DNA of 50,850 nucleotides from an uncultured Bacteroidales bacterium (lineage in GTDB: Bacteria; Bacteroidota; Bacteroidia; Bacteroidales; UBA932): contig CABUIX010000007.1 in NCBI GenBank assembly GCA_902491795.1, forward strand, positions 1 to 50,850, in the 5' to 3' direction. How positions within the stretch are numbered: the first letter of the stretch is position 1; each line of letters starts with the position of its first letter. Positions 1-8,217 of the stretch are shown here, one piece after another. The notes below the pieces were generated by a model that ran no database searches, was not told the origin of the DNA, and worked only from the letters and a program-made list of their open reading frames with translations. Both the position numbers and the translations under genes were made by a program.

Positions 1-42
1 CCAGGCACAACAATGCCGGCATTGTCCCGAAAGTCCTCAGAC

Positions 43-1131
43 TCATATCGTTTCCGTATAAGAATCTCCAGTCTCCCAGTCAGCGACTTCAACCATGCCT
101 GACAGAGTGCCGAATGCCACAGGATCATTGGGGCTGTCGGAACCCGGACGATTGATCGTGAGCTTGACGCTGTATTGCTTGTTCCTCTCAAGACCTGTCC
201 CGTTGTGCAGCGTTATCGGATAATAGCATTCATGCCAGGTGCCGTCCACCGAAAACTCGGCCTCCACTACAAGCACCGTGGCCCTGGGACTCCATGACGG
301 TTCATGGCTCGGTGCACAGGAATTCGGATAAGAATAGAATGTATGCTGAGTATTGTCGGTCTCCCCGTAATCAAGAACTTTTGGCTCAGACTCGTCCAGA
401 ATAAGGGCTGACTTTGCACCGTCGGTTTCCTTGGACATCCTGGCATACCAGTCTTCTGAATCCTTATAATCCGTGTCCATGCCGTAATTGATCTTGGCTG
501 GAACATTCATCAGATAGACATCCTTGAGCCTGAAACTCCCGGAAGACTGATGGGCCGGCGAAACCATCATGTTGGAAATGCCCTTGAGGACAACGGACGC
601 GCAGGCCCTCTTCACCTCCACAGTGACTGAAGAAGTACCGGATGCAAGGGATGCAGGCTTGCTGCCGGTCATGAATAATTTTGAAGCGGAATTCTCAGAA
701 AGAAGCGACGTCATGGCCAGCAGGTCCGCCTTGTTCTTCACACTTCCGTCGGAAGTATGGTCCGACCCGGCATTCACCACAGCCCAGATTTCCCTCTGCC
801 CGGCAGTGCAGTCAAGTGTCAAAGCGCCGTATGCCGCCGAAGATGCATCGAAATCAAGCCCCGAATCAAAACCCTCGGAGGCACTGGCGTCCAGCACGTC
901 GTCCTGGTCTGTCCTGAACACGAACACCTGCACATTCTGAATCCTCGATTCATTTTCAGGCGCCTGTCCGGTCACCCTCGTTCCGGTTCCCGCACCGGCA
1001 AACTGTACCCTGAGCGAGCACCTGTCTCCGGCCGAAGTCAGCGACTCCGGCTTCGTGTCCACCTTCTCGCAGCCGATTGCAAACAAGAATGCAATTGCTG
1101 CAACAAACAAATTAAAGTTTTTCATGATCAT
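43..1131 (-). CDS. Fimbrillin family (Mfa1/FimA-like) lipoprotein
   Basis: This 362-residue protein looks like a fimbrillin, the exported subunit that Bacteroidales build into surface fimbriae after lipid anchoring and protease processing. The N-terminus is a lipoprotein signal: a short basic start, a hydrophobic run, and the lipobox FAIGC with the acylated Cys at residue 21. A region near residues 38-60 ending in a VFVFRTD strand is typical of the first fimbrillin sandwich domain, and the C-terminal VADWETG (about residues 348-354) is the common fimbrillin ending. The start is set by an ATGA overlap with the gene upstream, so the two are translationally coupled. No tip or anchor subunit follows inside the window, which begins just past its stop. 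The superfamily is fairly sure; whether it is a stalk or accessory subunit is not. Confidence 0.75.
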   Translation of the reverse strand: MIMKNFNLFVAAIAFLFAIGCEKVDTKPESLTSAGDRCSLRVQFAGAGTGTRVTGQAPENESRIQNVQVFVFRTDQDDVLDASASEGFDSGLDFDASSAAYGALTLDCTAGQREIWAVVNAGSDHTSDGSVKNKADLLAMTSLLSENSASKLFMTGSKPASLASGTSSVTVEVKRACASVVLKGISNMMVSPAHQSSGSFRLKDVYLMNVPAKINYGMDTDYKDSEDWYARMSKETDGAKSALILDESEPKVLDYGETDNTQHTFYSYPNSCAPSHEPSWSPRATVLVVEAEFSVDGTWHECYYPITLHNGTGLERNKQYSVKLTINRPGSDSPNDPVAFGTLSGMVEVADWETGDSYTETI

Positions 1132-2519
1132 AAGTTTTGGATTAGTTCTTCAAGTTCATATTTGTCAATCAATGCGGCCACTTCAGGATCAAGCCTGGCC
1201 CTGTGACGCAACGACGGTTCCTGACGGCATGCTGCCAACAGATGGTCAACCGCAAGACTCTCCTGTCCGGACCTGGCACTCACAATCGCGAGAAGATAAC
1301 TGGCCTTGCCGGATGACGGAAATTCTTCAAGCAGTTCATGTGCGAACCCGTCTCTTCCAAGTGCCACCAGGGCGACAGCCGTGTTGTAGTCCCTGAACGG
1401 AAGCAGCATGTCCAGCGCTTCGTCATATCTGCAGTCCTGCAGCAGACGTATTCCCTCCCTGTATGAAGCAGGACAATTCTTGTCCTGCGCAGGCACGGTA
1501 TCACACAAGGAGCTGATTGAACTGACATAATATGTCATCGTTTCAGAATCCGGCATTGAATACAGCATCTGATTCTCCATATAGATTTCGCCGCACAGCC
1601 ATACATCAATCTTGCGCAAACCGGAAACTGCAGGAATGTCTTCCACATAGTCGCAGATGAAATCTCCGGCCCCGTCGGTCATTACGGTATCAAGCCTGAC
1701 GCCCTCCGGGAAAGGGGCCTTGACATATCTCATGAATTTTTCCTTACTTTTCCCGTCAAGACGGGCATTCCTCTTCATGAGAAGCCTTCTGGCATAATGC
1801 TCAGCCGCCTGTGCCGAAGTAACGCCGAAACGGCTTTCAAACTCACTGTCGGAAACAAGACTCGAATCCCTTTTGAGAGCATAAAGTTCCGGAATGTTCC
1901 GTGCGACGAAGATTTCAAGACTGTGCATGTCCATAAAGTCCAGGCTGTCGGATACAATACGGGAAAGAAACCTCCTGTAATGTTCATATCCCCTGAGTTG
2001 TTTCCGGCGATATTTTTCACCGGTGACAAGCACATCCTCCAGAGGGTATTCCCTTCCAAGGAATGATACATGTGGATGAATGCGGATTTGCCACTCCGGA
2101 TCCTGCATCGACTCCGGAACAATGACCTGGAACAGGAGCTTCACAATGCCGTTTCTCTCTGCTGCATGACGGAATCTGGCCTTTATCACCGCAGCATCAA
2201 GCCTGTCCACCACAGAAGTCTCTCCGGTAGATTCATCTCGGGCGGTCTCCATCACGAACGGTTCGTGACTGCCTTGCACCGGATGGGTCGCGGCTTGTGC
2301 CGAATCAGTTTCCATTGTCACACGTTCATCCGGCAAATCTTCCGGCAGACGCAGTTCCGCGGCGATTCCATTCCCCTCTATACCTTGCAGCTTGGCCGAA
2401 GTACCGCAAGCCGGAAGAACAGCCAGACAAACAGCCAACGGAGACAGGAAAAGGGCCACAGGAGTGAGGCGGATGCCGGCCCCTTTCCCGACTCCGGCAC
2501 ACTGCAGCCTATACTTCAT
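1128..2519 (-). CDS. Fimbrial-locus lipoprotein with C-terminal TPR-like repeats
   Basis: A 463-residue exported lipoprotein of a type found beside fimbrillin genes in Bacteroidales; I do not know a function for it. The start chosen, MKYRLQ, gives a long signal sequence ending in lipobox VLPAC (Cys38). An upstream ATG eight codons earlier is possible but lies deeper inside ssb. The middle (about residues 85-330) is mixed alpha/beta with the segments FQVIVPESMQDPEWQIRIHP and RGYEHYRRFLSRI. The last 120 residues are helical pairs (RYDEALDML, GQESLAVDHLLAA) that resemble tetratricopeptide repeats. It overlaps the end of ssb by 11 bases and the fimbrillin start by 4, so ssb, this gene and the fimbrillin appear to share a transcript. 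A role in fimbrial assembly or anchoring is inference from context. Confidence 0.6.
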   Translation of the reverse strand: MKYRLQCAGVGKGAGIRLTPVALFLSPLAVCLAVLPACGTSAKLQGIEGNGIAAELRLPEDLPDERVTMETDSAQAATHPVQGSHEPFVMETARDESTGETSVVDRLDAAVIKARFRHAAERNGIVKLLFQVIVPESMQDPEWQIRIHPHVSFLGREYPLEDVLVTGEKYRRKQLRGYEHYRRFLSRIVSDSLDFMDMHSLEIFVARNIPELYALKRDSSLVSDSEFESRFGVTSAQAAEHYARRLLMKRNARLDGKSKEKFMRYVKAPFPEGVRLDTVMTDGAGDFICDYVEDIPAVSGLRKIDVWLCGEIYMENQMLYSMPDSETMTYYVSSISSLCDTVPAQDKNCPASYREGIRLLQDCRYDEALDMLLPFRDYNTAVALVALGRDGFAHELLEEFPSSGKASYLLAIVSARSGQESLAVDHLLAACRQEPSLRHRARLDPEVAALIDKYELEELIQNL

Positions 2520-2856
2520 ACTGCAGCGGCTCAGTATCGTCAATAACCGTTATCTTGTTTGCTACAATGTCGGTGGAAACTCTCTCCACTCCGTCTGCAC
2601 CTGTGTATTTCTGATACCTCAGGCGGCCGGCGACATATATTTTTGTTCCGCGCTCTATCTTGTCGAGACCGTGTATGTTCTTGCCTTCCCATGCAACGAC
2701 GTTATGCCAGCTCGTGTCTATCACGGCAGCGCCGTCCCTGTCCTTGTACGCATAATTTGTGGCCACCGTCATCCTGGCCATAACATTTTCGGAGAAGGTC
2801 TGCATCCTGATGCTTCCGACCACACCTCTGAGTTCAATTCTGTTAAGCTGTTCCAT
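2509..2856 (-). CDS. ssb: Single-stranded DNA-binding protein
   Basis: A 115-residue SSB-type OB-fold protein that coats single-stranded DNA in replication, recombination and repair. The opening NRIELRGVVGSIR, the central WHNVVAWEGK and the RGTKIYVAGRLRYQKY stretch are the recognisable SSB strands. The acidic C-terminal tail and DDIPF tip of the main cellular SSB are missing; the chain ends at LQYEV, so it probably lacks the normal docking site for repair partners. It is short next to the usual 140-180 residues and may be a second paralogue rather than the main housekeeping copy. It heads a run of three overlapping genes ending in a fimbrillin. Confidence 0.88.
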   Translation of the reverse strand: MEQLNRIELRGVVGSIRMQTFSENVMARMTVATNYAYKDRDGAAVIDTSWHNVVAWEGKNIHGLDKIERGTKIYVAGRLRYQKYTGADGVERVSTDIVANKITVIDDTEPLQYEV

Positions 2857-3152
2857 AAAAGTTCAATAGTTCAAGTTTGTCTGCGGAGAGGCCGCGCGGT
2901 CCTCATCCGCAGCAAAGGAAAAAACAAAAATCCGCAAAAGGAACCTGTCGCATCCGGTTTTGAAGAAACCGCCTGTTTTTTTACGTTTTTTATTGTTCTT
3001 GACAAGAATCAACTCGTCAGATGCAAAAGAAATTTAATGGAATGTGAATTTCCGATGCTCATGACAGAAAGCAGCCCCAGGCAGCATGGCTGCCTGGGGC
3101 TGCTCACAAGACCATACCGTCATGCCGACCGGCCGGTCTCTTGTACCGTCAA
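2857..3152. other. Intergenic region between ssb and the BACON lipoprotein gene
   Basis: No supported gene lies in these 296 bases. The part next to ssb is A-rich on the plus strand and presumably holds the ssb promoter, but I see no exact TAnnTTTG core. The only clear structure is the perfect hairpin at 3070-3104, listed separately. Confidence 0.5.
3070..3104 (-). terminator. Perfect 16-bp hairpin downstream of the BACON lipoprotein gene
   Basis: AGCAGCCCCAGGCAGC and its exact reverse complement are separated by a three-base loop (ATG). On the minus strand the stem is followed by TTTCTGTC, a weak T tract, so it most likely terminates the lipoprotein gene that ends at 3153. Confidence 0.7.
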
Positions 3153-4973
3153 TTATTGCAAAGGTGTCGTGAACGGCTCGCTGAAACAGAAATCCGTAGC
3201 ATATTCTCCGGTTTCATCGTAAATGCCGACCGCATAGAGCTTATATTCCTTTCCGGGTTCTATTGAGTCGTAACTGAAGTTGTAGTATGTGACAGTGGAC
3301 TCGACCGTCCCCCTTACAGCCACATCCTGGAACACTTCCGCCCGGTTTGCCTTGTAGCCTATGTCTATCCACCTCTGAACCCTCGCATCAAGTGTCTCCT
3401 TTGCCTGCTCGGGCGTGGCCGATGCATCAATCACATCCCAATAGTACAAGGCGGATTCAGGGGTTCCAGAAACTTTCACATCAACACTTGTGGGGGTTAC
3501 GGTTCCTATGCTGAAGTCAAACGTCAGGTCTTCCGGATTGTCCGCAGTACCCGTCCGGAACTTGACTTTGGTCACTTCCGTGGTCACCGTGCTCTGTTCA
3601 TATCCGAAAACAAAAGCATAATATTCAGTGTCCGCAGCAAGATTGGTCTCCACGACAGTCTGCTCACCGACAAGGCCGGAGAGATCGAGGAAGAATGTTC
3701 CGTAAGTCTGGAAATACCAGTCGAGGTATTCTTCATCAGTCATTCCCTCCCATTCCGATACCGGAGACACTGCCCAGGTATACTGGTCATCATTCGAAGG
3801 GGATATATGCAGGGTAACATTGTCCACGCCGACATTTTCGAGGGTCAGATCAAATGTATTGTCAGACATCGGCACATCACCTGTGGTGAACAGCATGGTG
3901 GTCGCTTCGGAATTGACAATTCCCTCGTCATTTATTGCAACTGCAAAAGCATAGTACTCCGTGTTGGCGTTTAGGTACATTTCCTTGTCGACCTTTCCGT
4001 AGGATGAGATTTCATCAATCACCTGCTCCCTGGTCTTGCCTGTAATGGAACCTCTCCATATCAAAGTCTGAATCCAGTCCTGGATGTCCGGGCCGTCAGG
4101 CCAGTCGGACTTCAGCTTCACGTCAGTGTAGTATCTTACATTGTCATCGGAAGGCGTTGTGTGAAGTACCACGTCGGGGCCATTCACGTCGCAAGTCACG
4201 TCAAAAGTGACATCCTGCATGTCAATGCTTTGCGTAGTGAACCGCTCGAGGACGACATCTGTCAGCACTGTCCCCTCTGAATCCATTCCCAGTGCCATGA
4301 TATAGTGGTCAGCTCCCACGGCAAGCTGGTCGAATGTAATGGTTTGAGTACCTGTCGTGAGTATCTGGGTTCTCATGAATGTCTCGAAGTCCATACCGGA
4401 CATTGATGCCACAAACTGATATGCCGCAAGGAATTCCTGGATTGCTTCGTCGACAGTTCTGTCCTCATCCAGAACCCAGGCTTCATAGGCCAGGGCGTGC
4501 CAGATCATTTCAGGATCGAGAGGAGTGATTGTAGCGACGGCATAATCCAGGCCAATCTCGGTTATGTCTATGTCAAACGGCGCCTTTTCAACACATTCAC
4601 CCTGCACTACATCAAATTCCGCTTCTGCTGCGCCGTCGTTGTAGGAGACAGTGACCGTTGCCGTCCTCGACTGTCCCACCTCGGGATTTTCATCTACCAT
4701 GAAACTGATTTCACCTTCTGTTGAGCAGTCAAAATCATGCAGCCATTCAGCATTGCCTGCGGCCTGTATTTCCGCTCCTTCCACAGGATTGCTTATGGCG
4801 TAATGCATAGTGGCAATCCCTCCCTCCGGTGCGACTTCGATGGTTTCGGACTGGAGACTCAGCTCGGGTGCCGGAATCTCTGCCTGCTGGCAGCCCTGAA
4901 CAGCTGCGGCTGCCATTGTCGCCAATGCGGACAGCATGACGATTCTTGATCGGATAAATAATCTGCTCATCAT
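3153..4973 (-). CDS. BACON-domain lipoprotein with four tandem repeats
   Basis: A 606-residue predicted surface or outer-membrane lipoprotein. The start at 4973 (MMSRLF) gives a basic n-region, a hydrophobic core and lipobox AVQGC (Cys28). The longer frame upstream adds 14 residues with no signal character. After the anchor comes a BACON-like domain (about residues 30-130; PELSLQSETIEVAPEGG is the usual opening). Four repeats of about 110-125 residues follow, each beginning with an FD[IVLF] strand and closing with an [FY]xT turn, for example ERFTT, MLFTT, VKFRT and EPFTT. Repeats 2 and 3 share EYYAF before the last strand. BACON domains are thought to bind carbohydrate, protein or mucin; the ligand here is unknown. 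It stands alone, with a hairpin behind it and the TPR/AraC regulator upstream on the same strand. Confidence 0.7.
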   Translation of the reverse strand: MMSRLFIRSRIVMLSALATMAAAAVQGCQQAEIPAPELSLQSETIEVAPEGGIATMHYAISNPVEGAEIQAAGNAEWLHDFDCSTEGEISFMVDENPEVGQSRTATVTVSYNDGAAEAEFDVVQGECVEKAPFDIDITEIGLDYAVATITPLDPEMIWHALAYEAWVLDEDRTVDEAIQEFLAAYQFVASMSGMDFETFMRTQILTTGTQTITFDQLAVGADHYIMALGMDSEGTVLTDVVLERFTTQSIDMQDVTFDVTCDVNGPDVVLHTTPSDDNVRYYTDVKLKSDWPDGPDIQDWIQTLIWRGSITGKTREQVIDEISSYGKVDKEMYLNANTEYYAFAVAINDEGIVNSEATTMLFTTGDVPMSDNTFDLTLENVGVDNVTLHISPSNDDQYTWAVSPVSEWEGMTDEEYLDWYFQTYGTFFLDLSGLVGEQTVVETNLAADTEYYAFVFGYEQSTVTTEVTKVKFRTGTADNPEDLTFDFSIGTVTPTSVDVKVSGTPESALYYWDVIDASATPEQAKETLDARVQRWIDIGYKANRAEVFQDVAVRGTVESTVTYYNFSYDSIEPGKEYKLYAVGIYDETGEYATDFCFSEPFTTPLQ

Positions 4974-5076
4974 AACAATTTTGATTTTGGTTTTTGAACA
5001 AAAATATCCGGGCAATCCATAAAATGGAAATTCTTTTTTTGATATTTTGTATATTTAAAGAATAGTTAATTCATTG

Positions 5077-6807
5077 TCAATCTTCGGCACTCTCACGCTG
5101 CTTCCTTATTATGCGGGCCTCTTCCTTATAATGGCCAGGTGAGCATCCTGTCTCACGCTTGAACGAACGATAGAACACCTGTACAGAGTTGTATCCGACA
5201 ATGTCGGCAATCTGCTTGAACGGAACCGGGGCGTTCTCGTCACGGTCAGAAGACAGTATCGACACTGCTTCCCTTATCCTGTACTGGTCAACATAGCTGA
5301 AAAAAGACAGGGAAGAACAAGAATTTATGGCTTTGGAGACATAGACTCTGTTCGTGGAAAGCATCTCGGCAAGTTTGTCGAGAGACAGGTCCTTCTGCCT
5401 GTATACCCTATCCTGTTTCATCATCGACTCTATGCGCGCAAAAAGTTCACGGTCTGCGGCATTTCCCTTTTCTTTTTTTCCTGAAGTCTTTTCGTGTTCG
5501 GCGTCAAGGGTACGCTGCATGTAGTTTTCATATTGACGCACGAGTGTACGGTTCATTTTCCGCTGCTTCATGTACATGACATAGAACAGCAATGCAAGAA
5601 TGACTATCGTGGCTGATACGGAAAGCGCTGTCGTTGACTTTCTCCTGGCGCGAAGAAGTGCCAATTCTTTTGTCTGTATCTCATGATCGTGTTCGATCTG
5701 TGAATAATACATGAGCCGGTTGTTGAATTCCTGCTCTTTCTGCAGATTTGCAATGCTGTCCGTAAATGACTTGTAGAGATATGAATATTCTGCTGCCGAG
5801 GCCCGGTCTCCGGCACATCTGTATATGTCAGATATACGGCTCAGAAGTTCGCTGCGGAATTCCATGCTGCGATGGGCCCGCGAAATATCAAGGCCTGTCA
5901 TGTAAAGGTCAAGTGCCCGGTCGTACAGTCCGCGTTCCTGACAAAATTGTCCGTAATCCAAATATATGTTGACAGCTGTCCCGGCAGCAGTGTCGTGGCT
6001 GCTTTCAATAGCTTCCTTAAAACAACTGTCCGCTTTATGCCAGTTGCCCTGTTCTCTGAACATGTTGGCATAAAGAAGGTCGCAAATTGATTCAAGGGAC
6101 TTGATTTTCCCTCTGCCGGTCATCTCTTTGGCAGCATCCAGATGTTTCGCGGCTGCACCCGGCTGTCCGGAAAGCAGAAGCATCTGTCCTATGAGCAGAC
6201 TCGCCTCGCACCTTGGGAATTCCGCGACATCCGGCCTTTTCGAGATTTCATAGGCTTTCTGCGCATATTCCAGTCCATGCCTGTCCTTCCTCACATAGAA
6301 TATGTGCGCCATATTTGCCAGCAGCACAATATGATTGTCGGGATCATCTCCCAGTTCGGCCCATTCGCATCCTCTCCGGAAACTTTCCATTGCAAGGGAA
6401 TAATTAAGCTCGGATTTCAGATGAAGGAGTCCGCCCACTATGTACAGGACAGTCTGCAGGGAAGGATCTGTCCTGCCGCCGGCCCTGAACGGAGATATCA
6501 GATTCATGCAGCTGCGCACAGAATCCATTTCTTCAAGCGTAAGAAAAGCCTGTGCCATATATGCCCCTGAGTACAGCACGGCAAGCGTATCATGCGATGA
6601 AATGCCATTGAGAAGATACGGTCTTGCGGTCACTATAATCGAGTCGTACAGCCCATTCACATTGTAGTTCCTGTACTCATTGCGCAATGAGTCCAGTTCT
6701 TTCCTGCTCTGCATGCAAGCCGTGTCACTCACAGGAGCATGACGGACACAGGAAAAGAAAAGAAAAGAACCGACGACAGCAAGGCTGTCGCCAGTACCAC
6801 AATGCAT
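5077..6807 (-). CDS. Membrane TPR regulator with C-terminal AraC-type helix-turn-helix
   Basis: A one-protein sensor-regulator: an N-terminal helical TPR region outside the inner membrane (about residues 30-370), one transmembrane helix near residues 394-413 (rich in V, I, L, A), a basic coiled stretch, and a C-terminal AraC-type DNA-binding domain of about 110 residues. Both helix-turn-helix units are visible (LSLDKLAEMLSTNRVYVSKA and IADIVGYNSVQVFYRSFKRE). Family members normally start with a signal peptide or lipobox. Here the open frame gives MHCGTGDSLAVVGSFLFFSC, which has the lipobox-like end but no basic n-region. The missing front half is present in another frame from the ATG at 6824, and a CTTTT repeat joins the two. 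The annotated start is therefore provisional and the gene may be switched off, phase-variable or affected by a sequence error. It could control the BACON lipoprotein gene downstream; that is inference. Confidence 0.72.
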   Translation of the reverse strand: MHCGTGDSLAVVGSFLFFSCVRHAPVSDTACMQSRKELDSLRNEYRNYNVNGLYDSIIVTARPYLLNGISSHDTLAVLYSGAYMAQAFLTLEEMDSVRSCMNLISPFRAGGRTDPSLQTVLYIVGGLLHLKSELNYSLAMESFRRGCEWAELGDDPDNHIVLLANMAHIFYVRKDRHGLEYAQKAYEISKRPDVAEFPRCEASLLIGQMLLLSGQPGAAAKHLDAAKEMTGRGKIKSLESICDLLYANMFREQGNWHKADSCFKEAIESSHDTAAGTAVNIYLDYGQFCQERGLYDRALDLYMTGLDISRAHRSMEFRSELLSRISDIYRCAGDRASAAEYSYLYKSFTDSIANLQKEQEFNNRLMYYSQIEHDHEIQTKELALLRARRKSTTALSVSATIVILALLFYVMYMKQRKMNRTLVRQYENYMQRTLDAEHEKTSGKKEKGNAADRELFARIESMMKQDRVYRQKDLSLDKLAEMLSTNRVYVSKAINSCSSLSFFSYVDQYRIREAVSILSSDRDENAPVPFKQIADIVGYNSVQVFYRSFKRETGCSPGHYKEEARIIRKQRESAED

Positions 6808-6824
6808 TTCCGGGAACAAATCAT
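6731..6824 (-). other. Out-of-frame signal-peptide segment of the TPR/AraC regulator
   Basis: Reading from the ATG at 6824 gives 31 codons: MICSRKCIVVLATALLSS followed by VLFFSFPVSVMLL and a TGA. The first 22 residues form a normal signal peptide with a basic n-region and long hydrophobic core. Removing one five-base CTTTT unit makes this run straight into the regulator frame as VLFFSCVRHAPV, a good lipobox. Confidence 0.6.
6752..6767 (-). repeat. Three-copy CTTTT pentanucleotide tract
   Basis: The plus strand reads G(AAAAG)x3. Because the unit is five bases, gain or loss of one unit shifts the reading frame. It sits exactly where the signal peptide frame and the regulator frame must join. 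Confidence 0.8.
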
Positions 6825-6827
6825 ACT

Positions 6828-6835
6828 CAAATTTA
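6828..6835 (-). promoter_or_regulatory. TAAATTTG promoter core upstream of the TPR/AraC regulator
   Basis: An exact match to the Bacteroidota -7 element TAnnTTTG. Its last G is only four bases before the ATG at 6824 and 21 before the ATG at 6807, so the transcript start may fall on or just after the first ATG. That bears on which start is used. Confidence 0.4.
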
Positions 6836-7013
6836 ATATTTTTTAAAAATATTCCACAACTCCCGCGCAACGGATTCGAACATTGCCATGACATGCGTAC
6901 ACAAGAAAACAAATCAAGACAGGCAGTAAAAAACATAAAAAAATGCAATTGTTTTTTATGTTGTCTTCCGCAAATCCAATACAAATGCAATCTTTGTGAA
7001 AAACGCCTGAACC

Positions 7014-7391
7014 ATGAACTATAAACTCAAACTGAAGGAAGATGAAAATTGTTGCCTGGAATGCGGAGGCACTCTCAGCGGGCGAAAGAACAAGAAATTC
7101 TGCAGCCTCACATGCAAGAACGCATACAACAACCGTAGAATCAGCAGAATACGGCAATACAAGGCCGACATCATGTCAAAACTCGCAAGAAACTACGAAA
7201 TCCTGGAGAGCCTGATAAACGACAAAGTCTCCAGCATCCCGCTAAAGGAGCTGAAGACTTTGGGATTTGATGACAACTGCATGACCGGTCACAGTACCGG
7301 TTACGTGAAGCACGAAGAATGCAGTTGTTATGATATCGTATATTTCCGCAGCGGAAGCAAGATATTCGGCCTGCGACGTCTTGAAATATAA
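7014..7391 (+). CDS. Small protein with an N-terminal zinc-finger-like motif
   Basis: A 125-residue basic protein that I cannot name. Residues 14-34 carry Cys14-x2-Cys17 and Cys30-x3-Cys34, a layout that could bind one zinc ion, followed by a strongly basic helical stretch (RRISRIRQYKADIMSKL) and a compact C-terminal half. The pattern FCSLTCKNAYNNRR is like the short zinc fingers of bacterial DNA- or RNA-associated proteins; nucleic acid binding is inference. An AATCTTTG element at 6989-6996 may be its promoter. It stands alone and converges on the phosphoesterase gene, with a 13-base gap. Confidence 0.65.
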   Translation: MNYKLKLKEDENCCLECGGTLSGRKNKKFCSLTCKNAYNNRRISRIRQYKADIMSKLARNYEILESLINDKVSSIPLKELKTLGFDDNCMTGHSTGYVKHEECSCYDIVYFRSGSKIFGLRRLEI

Positions 7392-7404
7392 GGAAGGCCG
7401 CCTG

Positions 7405-8217
7405 CTAGTATATCTTCACTTCACCCATCTCGACGCCGAAGCACCCGTCGGTTATGATCGGCACCTCACGCCCGTCAAGATCCTTTACATAAATGAAATC
7501 GTCGACGAAAGTATGCGAATGACCTCCTATCACGATGTCAAGGTTCCTGGTCTGAGGCACAAGTTGCTGGTCACTCTCATATCCGATGTGCGACAGAAGT
7601 ATCACCAGATCACACTTTTCGGTATTCTTGAGATAGTCAGCCCACTTGTTGGTAACTTCCACATTGTCGAGCTGGGGTATTCTGGACGATATCGTCGCGC
7701 TCACATTCGCAAGCAGATTGGCCTCAAGCCCGATAATTCCGATCTTCATGCCACCCTTGCGGATTATGGCATAGGGCTTGACATACTCGGAAAGGCTGAA
7801 CTGGGACAAGTCAATGTTTGCACTGACCACGCAAGTGTTCCCAAGCTGCGACAGCCTGCCTGCGAGATCCTCTATTCCGTTGTCAAATTCATGGTTACCG
7901 AGTGTCACGCAATCGTAGCGCATGGCGTTGATGATTTTCGGCTCAAGCTGCCCTCCAAGTTCAGAAAAATAGGACGTCCCCTGGCTGAAGTCTCCGGCAT
8001 GAAGGAGCAGGACCTTGTCCTCACCGACAGCATTGCGCACAGAATCGACAAAGGCCGCCCTTTCGATTACACCTCCACGGCCCGCGTCAGCGCCGCTACG
8101 CACCGGCTCGTAATGGCTGTGGGTGTCGTTCGTATGCAAAATCACAAGCTTGGGCTCGCTGCTGCATGAATATGCGGCAAGCGCGACAGCAACGAAAAGC
8201 AATATTTTCCTGATCAT
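7405..8217 (-). CDS. Metallophosphoesterase lipoprotein (5'-nucleotidase N-terminal domain)
   Basis: A 270-residue lipoprotein matching the catalytic metal-binding half of UshA-type 5'-nucleotidases, which remove phosphate from nucleotides or other phosphoesters outside the cytoplasm. The lipobox is AAYSC (Cys18). The metal-site motifs are all present: HTNDTHSH near residue 30, HAGDFSQG, LGNHEFDNG, LSHIGYESD and GGHSHTF. The chain stops right after this domain, so it lacks the C-terminal substrate-binding half, which is encoded by the gene just upstream as a separate lipoprotein. The two overlap by four bases (ATGA). They probably act together, but the pairing is inferred. Confidence 0.88.
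   Translation of the reverse strand: MIRKILLFVAVALAAYSCSSEPKLVILHTNDTHSHYEPVRSGADAGRGGVIERAAFVDSVRNAVGEDKVLLLHAGDFSQGTSYFSELGGQLEPKIINAMRYDCVTLGNHEFDNGIEDLAGRLSQLGNTCVVSANIDLSQFSLSEYVKPYAIIRKGGMKIGIIGLEANLLANVSATISSRIPQLDNVEVTNKWADYLKNTEKCDLVILLSHIGYESDQQLVPQTRNLDIVIGGHSHTFVDDFIYVKDLDGREVPIITDGCFGVEMGEVKIY

Noticed and set aside
10..25. A 16-base perfect palindrome (ACAATGCCGGCATTGT) after the fimbrillin stop
   Set aside because: It has no loop and no T-run on the minus-strand side, so I cannot support it as a terminator; the window edge cuts off its context.
7330..8169. A 279-codon open frame on the plus strand
   Set aside because: It lies opposite the metallophosphoesterase gene, which has all metal-site motifs; the plus frame has no recognisable domain.
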